Shown one piece after another: positions 15,912 to 23,337 of a stretch of DNA of 23,337 bases; the first letter of the stretch is position 1, and each line of letters begins with the position of its first letter. Location of the stretch: contig CAZXEU010000023.1 in the NCBI GenBank assembly GCA_964639665.1, positions 1 through 23,337 of the forward strand. The letters run 5' to 3'. The position numbers were made by a program, and so were the translations under genes. The notes beneath the pieces are model-generated. The model was not told the origin of the DNA and ran no database searches. It worked only from the letters and a program-made list of their open reading frames with translations. This stretch comes from CAZXEU01 sp964639665 (GTDB taxonomy: Bacteria; Bacteroidota; Rhodothermia; Rhodothermales; Bin80).

Positions 15912-16577
15912 ATGTCCCGTACGCCACTTCTCAGCCCCGCGGTCCAGGACTATCTCAAGGCAATTTACAAGCTGGAAAAGGACAAGGCCTCTACGACGGA
16001 CCTCGCCCGCGCCCTCGGCGTCTCGTCTGCCTCGGTCACCAGCATGATGCAGCGCCTGGCCAAGGCCAAGCTGGTGGAATACGAATCATATCGCGGCGTG
16101 CGCCTGACGGAGGCCGGAGAGAAAATAGCTTTGGAGATCCTGCGCCACCACCGGCTCCTGGAGACATACCTGAAAGAAGTCCTGGGTTATTCGTGGGCAG
16201 AGATGCACGAGGAGGCCGAGCGCCTGGAGCACCATATTTCCGAGGAATTTGAGCAGCGGATAGACGCGCTTCTGGGCTATCCGACACACGATCCGCATGG
16301 GCATCCCATACCGTCGGCAGATCTCGAGTTGACCGAGGCCGCGACCACGCCGCTGGTTCAGATAGAGGCGGGACAGACGGTGCGCATCCTGCAGGTTTCG
16401 GATACCGATGCCGAGCGGCTCCAGTACCTGGAGGAAATGGGCCTTCTGCCTTCCAACCGGGTAGATGTTGTGTCCAAGGCGCCGTTCAAGGGGCCGCTGA
16501 CGCTGCGCATCGGTGGACGGGAGCGCGTGGTAGGCTACCACCTGGCCAGTGCCGTGCACGTTGCGCCCGTGCAGTAG
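15912..16577 (+). CDS. DtxR/MntR-family metal-dependent transcriptional regulator
   Basis: A 221-residue repressor-type regulator that senses Mn(II) or Fe(II) and controls metal uptake genes. Residues 8-65 form the winged helix (VQDYLKAIYKL, TTDLARALGVSSASVTSMMQRL), 70-140 the metal-binding dimerisation domain, and about 145-220 a FeoA/SH3-like domain (LQYLEEMGLLPSNRVDVV). Aligned by eye to DtxR and MntR, likely metal ligands are Asp13, His80, Glu84, His99, Glu103, Glu106 and His107. Glu103 occupies the position of DtxR Cys102 and matches MntR Glu99. The place of MntR Glu11 is Lys16, so the site is a mixture. The ATG at 15912 has AAGG about 4 bp upstream. No metal transporter gene is adjacent, so its targets are unknown. 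It converges on the arginase gene with 7 bp between. Confidence 0.88.
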   Translation: MSRTPLLSPAVQDYLKAIYKLEKDKASTTDLARALGVSSASVTSMMQRLAKAKLVEYESYRGVRLTEAGEKIALEILRHHRLLETYLKEVLGYSWAEMHEEAERLEHHISEEFEQRIDALLGYPTHDPHGHPIPSADLELTEAATTPLVQIEAGQTVRILQVSDTDAERLQYLEEMGLLPSNRVDVVSKAPFKGPLTLRIGGRERVVGYHLASAVHVAPVQ

Positions 16578-16584
16578 GGTCCTT

Positions 16585-17466
16585 CTAGAGGATGGTCTTG
16601 CCCAGAAGAGAGGCCAGCAGCTGCGCTGCCAGCACAGCCGTGCGGTTGCGCTCGTCCAGGATCGGGTTTATTTCCACTACATCTACGGAGCCGACCCGGC
16701 CATCCTCAGCGATCAGTTCCATCATCAAATGGGCTTCGCGGGTATTCAGCCCTCCGGGTACCGGCGTGCCCACGCCCGGGGCGAACATGGGATCGACGCT
16801 GTCGACATCAAGGCTGACGTGGAGCCGGTCGTGGTGCTCGAGGCGCTCCAGCGCTTCCCGGACGACGGTCCCCATGCCCCGCTCATCGATTTCACGCATG
16901 GTGTAGAGCCCCAGCCGCCGTTCCCGGAGCATGTCGCGCTCGTGCGAGTCAATGGCCCGGAGGGCAATGATCATCACGTCTTCCGGCCTGAGCTTCGCCC
17001 CCTTGCGCCCCACGTTCACCAGCGCGGCGGGACCCTGGCCGCACAGAACCGCAAGCGGCATGCCGTGCACGTTTCCGCTGGGTGACGACTCCGGCGTATT
17101 GAAATCCGCGTGTGCGTCGATCCACAGAACGCCCGTCGGTCCGGCTTCGGTGGCGCCGCCAATGGTGCCAATAGAGATGGAATGATCTCCGCCCATCACG
17201 AGCGGCAGGCAGCCGTCGGCGAGCGACAAGCGAACAGCTTCGTAGATCCTCTCGCAGGACCTGCATATGGGCTCGATGAAGGACGGGCCGGCCAGCGAGC
17301 CGCGCACCGCCACTTCCACGTTGCCGAAGTCTTCCACGTGGTGATCCAGCTGACGAAGTCGCTGCGCCAGACCGGCGTAGCGCAGAGCGCTGGGCCCGAC
17401 GTCCACACCCCTCAGGTCCTGTCCGAGGTCCATCGGAGCCCCTATTAGACGTATGGAGCGAGGCAT
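16585..17466 (-). CDS. rocF: Arginase (manganese ureohydrolase)
   Basis: Arginase converts L-arginine to L-ornithine and urea in the cytoplasm. The 293-residue product has the bacterial arginase length and a complete binuclear manganese site: His95 in MGGDHS, Asp117/His119/Asp121 in WIDAHADFN, and Asp220/Asp222 in SLDVDSVDP. The substrate and proton-shuttle region GNVHGMPLA includes His134, and the C-terminal VDVVEINPILD is typical. The N-terminal IRLIGAPMDLGQDLRGVDVGPSALR is that of arginase rather than agmatinase. The ATG start lacks a strong ribosome site. It diverges from the ABC operon across 44 bp. No arginine or ornithine catabolism genes are next to it. An Mn-responsive regulator next door is suggestive of Mn-linked control but is not shown. 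Confidence 0.92.
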   Translation of the reverse strand: MPRSIRLIGAPMDLGQDLRGVDVGPSALRYAGLAQRLRQLDHHVEDFGNVEVAVRGSLAGPSFIEPICRSCERIYEAVRLSLADGCLPLVMGGDHSISIGTIGGATEAGPTGVLWIDAHADFNTPESSPSGNVHGMPLAVLCGQGPAALVNVGRKGAKLRPEDVMIIALRAIDSHERDMLRERRLGLYTMREIDERGMGTVVREALERLEHHDRLHVSLDVDSVDPMFAPGVGTPVPGGLNTREAHLMMELIAEDGRVGSVDVVEINPILDERNRTAVLAAQLLASLLGKTIL

Positions 17467-17510
17467 GGTAGCAGCAGGATCCGGCCCAGAATGGGTGCGT
17501 TCGACGAGCG

Positions 17511-19310
17511 ATGCGTCCCCTGGCCCGATTAAATCATTTCTTCGTAGCCTATCGGCGTCTGTATATCCCGGGCCTGCTTTTTACGATCGTTTCCGCCATC
17601 TTCGCCATCATCGTGCCGATGGTCGTGCGGCAGGCCGTGGACAGCATCCCCAGGTTCGTTGCCCTGTACCACCAATTTAAGGATACGCAGGCACAGGGCG
17701 CGCTCCATGCGGACATATTCACTACGCTGCTGGTATTCGGCCTGGTGGTAATCGGCCTGAGCCTGGCCAGTGGCGTCTGCTCTTTCCTGATGCGCCAGAC
17801 GGTCGTAGTGGCTTCCCGGCACATCGAGTTCGATCTCCGCAATCAGCTCTACGACCACATCCAGACGCTGTCCAGCAGCTACTATGTGGGCACTTCGACG
17901 GGAGACGTGATTACCCGCTCCACGAGCGACATCGAGCAGGTACGCCGCTACATCGGTCCGGCCATCATGTATATCACGCGTGCGGCCGTCATCATGGTCA
18001 CGGCCGTAACCGCGATGCTGATCATCTCTCCGCGGTTGACCGTGTATGCGCTCGGTCCCATGCCGCTGTTGGCCGTGGCTGTTTTTTTCGTGGCTCACAT
18101 GGTCTACGGCAGGAGCGTGGCCCTGCAGGCGCAGTATGCCAAACTCACCAGCCGGGTGCAGGAAGCCCTTTCAGGCATCCGGGTGCTGAAGGCCTACACA
18201 CGCGAGGATTCGGAAGCGAGCGCTTTCGAGGCGGAAAGCGAAGCATACAAGGGCCGGATGCTGTCCCTGGCGAAGGTCGAAGCAGCCTGGCGTCCCGTCT
18301 TTGTCACCGTGATAGGACTCTCGCAGATACTCGTGGTGTGGATGGGCGGCAGGCTGGTTACCGAGGGCTTCATCACAATCGGCAACATTGTCGAGTACAT
18401 GATCTATATCTCGCTGATCACGTGGCCCGTGGCGGCCCTTGGATACGTTATCTCCATGGTGCAGCGGGCATCAGCTTCGATCAGTCGCATTCATGCCATA
18501 CTCGATACCAAACCGGAGATAGCCGATTCGGATTTGACGGACTTTTCGGCGCCCGGCATCACGGGCTCTGTCAGGTTTGATCATGTGAGCTTTCGATACC
18601 CGGGCGCCGGAGGATGGGCGCTGCGGGACATTTCCTTCTCGATTCCGGCTGGAGGCACACTCGCCGTAGTGGGCCGGACGGGGTCAGGGAAGACCACGCT
18701 TGTGGACCTGATTGCCCGTCTTCATGATTCCACCGCGGGGAGCGTATTGGTGGACGGCCGCGATGTGCGCACGTATCCGGTATCGACGCTGCGGGCGGCC
18801 ATCGGTCATGTTCCACAGGATGTATTTCTGTTCAGTGAATCCATCGCCAGCAATATTGCGTTCGGCCGATTGGGCGCTGAGCGGGAAGACATTGAGCAGG
18901 CGGTTGCCGAAGCCGAGCTGCTGGAAAGCGTACCGGACTTTCCGGATGGTCTCGATACCTTTGTGGGTGAAAGGGGCGTGACCCTGTCCGGAGGGCAGAA
19001 GCAGCGTGCGTCGCTGGCCCGGGCCCTGCTCCGCAATCCCCGCATACTGATCCTGGATGATGCCCTGAGCAGTGTGGACACCAACACGGAGCATCGCATC
19101 TTGTCGCATTTAAGGCGACGCTACGGCCGACAGACGCTGATCATCGTCAGTCACCGCATTTCCACAGTACAGGACGCCGACCTGATCATTGTGCTCGGGG
19201 AGGGCAGCATCACCGAGCGGGGAACGCACGAGGACCTGGTGCAGGGCAGCGGGCTCTACGCCCGCCTCCACCGGCAGCAGCTGCTGGAGGCCGAACTCGA
19301 GGCACTGTAG
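17511..19310 (+). CDS. ABC half-exporter 1 (type IV), non-canonical Walker B (TM287-like)
   Basis: A 599-residue half-transporter with an N-terminal six-helix membrane domain (hydrophobic segments from residue 20 to about 320) and a C-terminal ATPase. Motifs: Walker A GRTGSGKTT (388-396), Q-loop Gln436, signature LSGGQ (492-496), Walker B ILILDD (512-517), and switch His548. The catalytic glutamate after Walker B is replaced by Asp517, which in heterodimeric exporters marks the half with the weak ATP site. Substrate is unknown; relatives export lipids, drugs or peptides. It is the first gene of an operon: rnz starts 4 bp after its stop, and a second half-exporter follows rnz. The ATG at 17511 begins directly before the first basic stretch. 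Confidence 0.93.
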   Translation: MRPLARLNHFFVAYRRLYIPGLLFTIVSAIFAIIVPMVVRQAVDSIPRFVALYHQFKDTQAQGALHADIFTTLLVFGLVVIGLSLASGVCSFLMRQTVVVASRHIEFDLRNQLYDHIQTLSSSYYVGTSTGDVITRSTSDIEQVRRYIGPAIMYITRAAVIMVTAVTAMLIISPRLTVYALGPMPLLAVAVFFVAHMVYGRSVALQAQYAKLTSRVQEALSGIRVLKAYTREDSEASAFEAESEAYKGRMLSLAKVEAAWRPVFVTVIGLSQILVVWMGGRLVTEGFITIGNIVEYMIYISLITWPVAALGYVISMVQRASASISRIHAILDTKPEIADSDLTDFSAPGITGSVRFDHVSFRYPGAGGWALRDISFSIPAGGTLAVVGRTGSGKTTLVDLIARLHDSTAGSVLVDGRDVRTYPVSTLRAAIGHVPQDVFLFSESIASNIAFGRLGAEREDIEQAVAEAELLESVPDFPDGLDTFVGERGVTLSGGQKQRASLARALLRNPRILILDDALSSVDTNTEHRILSHLRRRYGRQTLIIVSHRISTVQDADLIIVLGEGSITERGTHEDLVQGSGLYARLHRQQLLEAELEAL

Positions 19311-19314
19311 GCGC

Positions 19315-20235
19315 ATGACGGTAATCCCACTCGGGACGGCTTCGGCCGTGCCTACGCGCGAGCGCCACCTATCGGCGACTGCAGTGCTTCAGGCGGGTCG
19401 CATCGTGCTGTTTGACTGCGGCGAGGGGACGCAAAACCGGCTCATGGATGCCGGGTTGCGGCATGGCCGCATCGAAGCGATCTGCATTTCCCATCTGCAT
19501 GGAGACCACTACTTCGGGCTATTCGGACTGCTCTCCACGATGGTGCTTTCGGGCCGGACGGCGCCGCTTTCGATCATTGCGCCGGATCCGCTGGCCGCAA
19601 GTCTGAATGCTATGGCGGGGCTGGGCCACGCGGACCGCTGCTTCGAGATCCGCCACGTTTCGATCCCGGAAGGATTCGGATCCGGACAGGTGTATGAAAA
19701 TGATCGCTCGACGGTTGTGGCCAGGCCCCTGGAGCACCGCGTATTCACGCTGGGCTACCGCATGCAGGAGCAGCCACGGGGCGGCAACCTGGACGTGGAG
19801 CATGCGCGCCGGCTGGGCATAAGCCGCCACGATCACTACAGAAGGCTAAAGCGGGGAGAACCCGTGACGCTTGAGGACGGCTCCCTCGTGCAGCCGGAGG
19901 AAGTGGTCTCGCCGCCACCGGCGCCCGTGTCCTTTGCCTATGTCATGGACACGCAGCCCTGCAGGGCAGCCGTTCGCCTTGCGGCGGATGCCACGCTTGT
20001 TCTGCACGATGCAACATTCGCGGATGCGCACCGGGCGCGTGCGCGCCAGACCGGCCATTCGACCGCTCGCGAGGCCGCCGGCGTCGCGCGCAAGGCACGT
20101 GCACGGCGCCTGCTCCTGGGCCACTTCAGCGCGCGGTACAAGGACTTGGAGGCACTGGTCGGGGAAGCGGAGGAAGTGTTTCCCTGTGTGGAGGCCGCAG
20201 AAGAGCTTCAGCGTTACGCACTCAAATCAGCGTAG
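19315..20235 (+). CDS. rnz: Ribonuclease Z
   Basis: RNase Z is a metallo-beta-lactamase-fold zinc endonuclease that matures tRNA 3' ends. The 306-residue product is the normal length of the short form. Visible motifs are LGTASAVPT (6-14), FDCGEGTQ (33-40), the zinc motif HLHGDH (60-65), the AYVMDTQPC segment with the bridging aspartate, HDATF, GHSTA and LLLGHFSARY with the late histidine. All key metal ligands look intact. It lies between two ABC half-exporter genes with gaps of 4 and 9 bp, so it is almost certainly co-transcribed with them. Nothing about its own sequence suggests a role in transport, so operon membership is probably economical rather than functional. Confidence 0.93.
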   Translation: MTVIPLGTASAVPTRERHLSATAVLQAGRIVLFDCGEGTQNRLMDAGLRHGRIEAICISHLHGDHYFGLFGLLSTMVLSGRTAPLSIIAPDPLAASLNAMAGLGHADRCFEIRHVSIPEGFGSGQVYENDRSTVVARPLEHRVFTLGYRMQEQPRGGNLDVEHARRLGISRHDHYRRLKRGEPVTLEDGSLVQPEEVVSPPPAPVSFAYVMDTQPCRAAVRLAADATLVLHDATFADAHRARARQTGHSTAREAAGVARKARARRLLLGHFSARYKDLEALVGEAEEVFPCVEAAEELQRYALKSA

Positions 20236-20244
20236 GCAGCGCCC

Positions 20245-22029
20245 ATGGCGGAGCAAGGCAAAGGCATAGACCGGCGGCTGCTAAGGCGCATTATTTCCTT
20301 CCTGATTCCCTACAAGGGGTGGGTAGGACTGGCATTCGTGCTGGTTCTGGTTACGGCCTTTCTCGGTCCGCTGAGACCGAAACTGGTTCAGATAGCCATC
20401 GATGACTATATCGTTCCGGGCGACCTGCTGGGCCTGAGGACCGTGATCGTGGTGCTGCTGGGTGCGCTCGCCCTTGAGGGCAGTCTCGCCTTCATCAATG
20501 CGTATCTCACGCAGTGGATCGGGCAGCAGGCTATCTATGATGTGCGCGTGCGAGTCTACCGCCACATTCAGCGGCAAGCGCTCAGTTTTTTCGATCGAAC
20601 GCCCATCGGCAGGCTGATTACGCGGACTACGGCCGACGTAGAGGCGCTCAGCGACGTGCTTTCCGCCGGAGTGGTGGTGATCCTGGGAGACTTGTTCCGG
20701 CTGGTCTTCATTACCGCGTTCATGTTTTCGCTCGACTGGGTGCTCGCGCTGGTTACCATCGGCATCATGCCACTCATGCTCTGGGTGACCATGTGGTTCA
20801 AGATCAAGGTGCGCGGGCAGTACCGGGAGACCCGCCGTCAGGTGGCCCGGATGAACGCATTCCTGCAGGAGCATGTATCCGGCATGAGCATCGTGCAACT
20901 GTTTGGCCGGGAGCGCGAAGAGATGCGAAGATTCCGCGCCATCAACGATGAGCACCGGATCGCGCAGATCAAGACCGTCTTCTACTACGCGCTCTTCTGG
21001 CCAGCGGTTGACATACTGGCCTCTATTGCGATCGGCCTCGTCATCTGGACCGGCGGCGTGCAGGCACTCGGCGGCAGCCTTACGGTGGGCGTGCTGATTG
21101 CGTTCATCCAGTATGCCCGGCAATTCTTCGAGCCCATACGCAACCTGTCGGACCAGTTCAACACGCTGCAATCGGCTATGGCGGGAGCGGAGCGCATTTT
21201 TGGTGTCCTGGACAAGGATCATTCGCTTCCCGAAACGGCCAATCCCCTGCCGTCAAGAAAGCTGGACGGAATGATCGAATTCCGCAATGTGTGGTTCAGC
21301 TACGACGGTGCCGGCGAGGACGAGCCGAACTGGGTGCTCCGAGATGTTTCCTTCTCCATACGTCCGGGGCAGTGCGTGGCCCTTGTGGGCGCCACGGGCA
21401 GCGGCAAGACCACCATCATCAGCCTGCTCATGCGATTCTATGACATCCAGCGCGGCGAGATACTGCTGGACGGCATGGATATCAAGCAATATCGCCTGAA
21501 GTACCTGCGGTGGCGCATCGGACTGGTATTGCAGGACGTGTTCCTGTTCTCCGGGTCGGTAGAAAGGAACATCTCGCTTGAGAATCCCGATATCACTCCG
21601 GCTGCCATCCTGGAGGCTTCCAAGCTTATAGGCGCACACCCATTTATCGAGCGGCTTCCGGGAGGCTACGCTCACGACGTGCGGGAGCGTGGCGTAACGC
21701 TTTCGCATGGTCAGCGCCAGCTGTTGTCCTTCGCCCGCGCGCTAGTGTTTGATCCGGATGTGCTGGTGTTGGATGAAGCCACATCGAGCGTCGACACGGA
21801 GACAGAGCAGCTCATCCAGCGGGCGCTCAACAAGCTCATGGAGGGCCGCACATCTCTGGTTGTCGCGCACAGGCTATCGACCATACGCCATGCTGACCGG
21901 ATTATGGTGCTCCACAAGGGCGTGCTCCGTGAGCAGGGTACGCACGAGGATTTGCTGGCTTCGGGGGGCCTCTACAAGCGTCTTTATGAATTGCAGTACC
22001 AGGAACAGGAGTTGTGGACGGCGGCTTGA
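20245..22029 (+). CDS. ABC half-exporter 2 (type IV), canonical Walker B but altered signature (TM288-like)
   Basis: A 594-residue half-transporter with a six-helix membrane domain (about residues 20-320) and a C-terminal ATPase. Motifs: Walker A GATGSGKTT (382-390), Q-loop Gln430, signature LSHGQ (486-490, altered from LSGGQ), Walker B VLVLDE (506-511) with the catalytic Glu511, and switch His542. This complements half-exporter 1: its Walker A/B would pair with the partner's intact LSGGQ to form the active ATP site, and its LSHGQ with the partner's Asp517 to form the degenerate one. The pairing is inferred from motifs and operon context. The gene starts 9 bp after rnz and ends 15 bp before the convergent alcohol dehydrogenase gene. 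Confidence 0.93.
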   Translation: MAEQGKGIDRRLLRRIISFLIPYKGWVGLAFVLVLVTAFLGPLRPKLVQIAIDDYIVPGDLLGLRTVIVVLLGALALEGSLAFINAYLTQWIGQQAIYDVRVRVYRHIQRQALSFFDRTPIGRLITRTTADVEALSDVLSAGVVVILGDLFRLVFITAFMFSLDWVLALVTIGIMPLMLWVTMWFKIKVRGQYRETRRQVARMNAFLQEHVSGMSIVQLFGREREEMRRFRAINDEHRIAQIKTVFYYALFWPAVDILASIAIGLVIWTGGVQALGGSLTVGVLIAFIQYARQFFEPIRNLSDQFNTLQSAMAGAERIFGVLDKDHSLPETANPLPSRKLDGMIEFRNVWFSYDGAGEDEPNWVLRDVSFSIRPGQCVALVGATGSGKTTIISLLMRFYDIQRGEILLDGMDIKQYRLKYLRWRIGLVLQDVFLFSGSVERNISLENPDITPAAILEASKLIGAHPFIERLPGGYAHDVRERGVTLSHGQRQLLSFARALVFDPDVLVLDEATSSVDTETEQLIQRALNKLMEGRTSLVVAHRLSTIRHADRIMVLHKGVLREQGTHEDLLASGGLYKRLYELQYQEQELWTAA

Positions 22030-22044
22030 GCAAGCCACTTCCGG

Positions 22045-23172
22045 TCAAAAGACTATTGCGCCCCGGGCGAGCAGCCCTCCTGCGAGATCTTCGTAGGCGC
22101 GGTTGACTTCCTGCAGCGTGTACGTCCTCGTGAGGAGCCTGTCGAGGTCAAGCTTTCCGCTGCCGTACAGGCGGGCTATGCGGGCGAAGTCGCGTTCGGG
22201 GACGCAGCTTCCATAGTAGAATCCTTTTACAGTCTTCTCCTGCCGCGTGATGACGGCACCCGGTAGATTGGTCGTGCTTCCCACAGGTGCCAGACCGGCC
22301 AGCACGGCCGTTCCTCCGGGGCGCACGGCAGCAAGACACTGCTCCTGGACAGAGGGCACTCCCGTGGCATCGAAGGCATAGTCGACGCCTCGTGTGCACG
22401 TCAGCTCTCGGATGGCCGCAGCAGCCCCGGCACCTCCTGCAAGGAAATGGGTGGCGCCCAGAGCCAGCGCGTCCGGCTGGCGCCGCACCTCCGTATCGAC
22501 GGCAATGACTGGATTCGCCCCGGCCAGTCTTAACGCCATCAGGGCGGACAGTCCGATGCCGCCCGCACCGAAGACGGCTGCACTGGAGCCGGTCTCGACG
22601 CGCGCCGTGTTGAGAACGGCGCCGACACCGGTTGCCGCCGCACAGCCGATAACCGCGGCAATGGCCGGCGGCAAGGGCTCCGCCACTGCGATGCAGGCCT
22701 CGGCCGGCACCACGGTGTATTCCGAGAAGCAGCCCAGACCGCAGTAATGGTAAACGGGTGTTCCATGCCAAGAGTATCGTGTTCTGCCGTCCGGCATGGT
22801 TCCTTGCCAGATGGTGGGCGTGAAAGCCTCGCACAGCGCGGGTCGTCCCAGCCGGCAGTAAAAGCATGCCTTGCACGCGGGTGCCCAGCTCAGGATGACG
22901 GACATGCCGGGCGCGAGGTGCGCAATGTCCCGTCCCACGGACTCGATTACGCCCGCACCCTCGTGACCGACTGCCACCGGCAGGGGATGCGGCGTATCCC
23001 CGGTACATACGTGCCAGTCGCTGCGACAGATGCCGGCAGCCAGCATGCGCACCAGGACCTCTGCAGGGCCCGGCGGGGCAAGCTCCAGCTCCTTGATGCG
23101 CATCGGCTCGCCTAATTCAAAAAGAACTGCGGCGCGGGTTTTCCTGGGCGTGGTATGGTCAGCTTCTGGCAT
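22045..23172 (-). CDS. Zinc-dependent medium-chain alcohol dehydrogenase
   Basis: A 375-residue NAD(P)-dependent alcohol dehydrogenase of the MDR superfamily, close in layout to class III and NDMA-dependent types. The catalytic zinc ligands are Cys49 (GICRSDWH), His70 (GHEGAGVIE) and Cys177 (GCAAATG). The structural zinc ligands Cys100, Cys103, Cys106 and Cys114 are all present. The Rossmann motif is FGAGGIGLSA (201-210), with Asp226 at the end of the second strand favouring NAD. Length is normal and the enzyme looks active and cytoplasmic. The ATG at 23172 is preferred, although its GAGAAG lies unusually close; TTG at 23214 is the upstream alternative. Substrate is unknown, and it has no obvious pathway partner in view. 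Confidence 0.9.
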   Translation of the reverse strand: MPEADHTTPRKTRAAVLFELGEPMRIKELELAPPGPAEVLVRMLAAGICRSDWHVCTGDTPHPLPVAVGHEGAGVIESVGRDIAHLAPGMSVILSWAPACKACFYCRLGRPALCEAFTPTIWQGTMPDGRTRYSWHGTPVYHYCGLGCFSEYTVVPAEACIAVAEPLPPAIAAVIGCAAATGVGAVLNTARVETGSSAAVFGAGGIGLSALMALRLAGANPVIAVDTEVRRQPDALALGATHFLAGGAGAAAAIRELTCTRGVDYAFDATGVPSVQEQCLAAVRPGGTAVLAGLAPVGSTTNLPGAVITRQEKTVKGFYYGSCVPERDFARIARLYGSGKLDLDRLLTRTYTLQEVNRAYEDLAGGLLARGAIVF

Positions 23173-23255
23173 CTTCTCGCGCCGGCAGCGCCTCAGACTA
23201 GCCTGCTTTACCAACGGTCATATCGGTAGGTTAAGGATATGACAATTGGGAGCGT

Positions 23256-23337
23256 ATGTTTACTGGAGTCGGATGCGTAGCGTGCGGTTTTCGAGCCAGG
23301 GGATGGGATAGGCTGCGTCGGTATATCCGGCTGCGAG
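23256..23337 (+). CDS. Possible start of an unidentified gene, cut by window edge
   Basis: An ATG at 23256, three bases after GGGAG (23248-23252), opens a frame that stays open for 27 codons to the window end. The product begins MFTGVGCV. MFTG is the typical N-terminus of riboflavin synthase (RibE), but the residues expected right after it (IVEE or similar) are missing, so the match may be chance. The divergent position relative to the dehydrogenase gene fits a real gene start. Too short to call. Confidence 0.25.
   Translation, partial: MFTGVGCVACGFRARGWDRLRRYIRLR

Noticed and set aside
20281..21222. Open frame of about 313 codons opposite ABC half-exporter 2
   Set aside because: The product is His/Gln-rich and motif-free, as expected of the complement of a membrane-protein gene.
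1..23337. CRISPR array, tRNA or rRNA genes
   Set aside because: No regularly spaced direct repeats, cloverleaf-like segments or rRNA-like stretches were seen on either strand.

Overview
The window is 23.3 kb of GC-rich (roughly 60% by eye) bacterial chromosome, densely packed with genes on alternating strands. A stand-alone MnmD, a DtxR/MntR regulator with a FeoA-like tail, many exported lipoproteins, sulfatase and DUF1080 proteins, and few strong Shine-Dalgarno sites suggest a marine member of the Bacteroidota/Rhodothermota (Rhodothermales-like). This placement is an inference from gene content only. No rRNA, tRNA or CRISPR array is visible, and no gene-free stretch exceeds about 160 bp.

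Left end (1-1300): a TnpB nuclease of the IS200/IS605 kind, cut by the window edge. It is followed by three small hairpins that look like the right end and guide-RNA region of the element. The tnpB frame runs through them into the start of a DUF4399 lipoprotein gene.

Region 1.2-13.3 kb: exported and sugar-related functions. A three-gene minus-strand operon encodes a Gfo/Idh/MocA oxidoreductase, a Tat-exported HisC-like aminotransferase and a DUF4159 protein. Rhamnulokinase (rhaB) is transcribed divergently from it. Next come a tandem DUF1080 (3-keto-glycoside hydrolase-like) protein, a lipoprotein with a DUF1349-like domain and PD40 repeats, and a two-gene lipoprotein operon of a large PhoD-like phosphatase and a sulfatase. 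Together these suggest scavenging of decorated (sulfated or phosphorylated, perhaps rhamnose-bearing) organic matter. No transporter or glycoside hydrolase of a classical family is present to prove it.

Region 13.5-17.5 kb: a two-subunit aconitase X (large catalytic plus small swivel subunit), MnmD for tRNA wobble-uridine modification, a DtxR/MntR-type metal regulator and a manganese arginase.

Region 17.5-22.0 kb: a plus-strand operon of ABC half-exporter 1, ribonuclease Z and ABC half-exporter 2. The two half-transporters carry complementary defects in their ATPase motifs, as expected of one asymmetric heterodimer.

Right end (22.0-23.3 kb): a zinc-dependent alcohol dehydrogenase on the minus strand, then a divergent open frame cut by the window edge.
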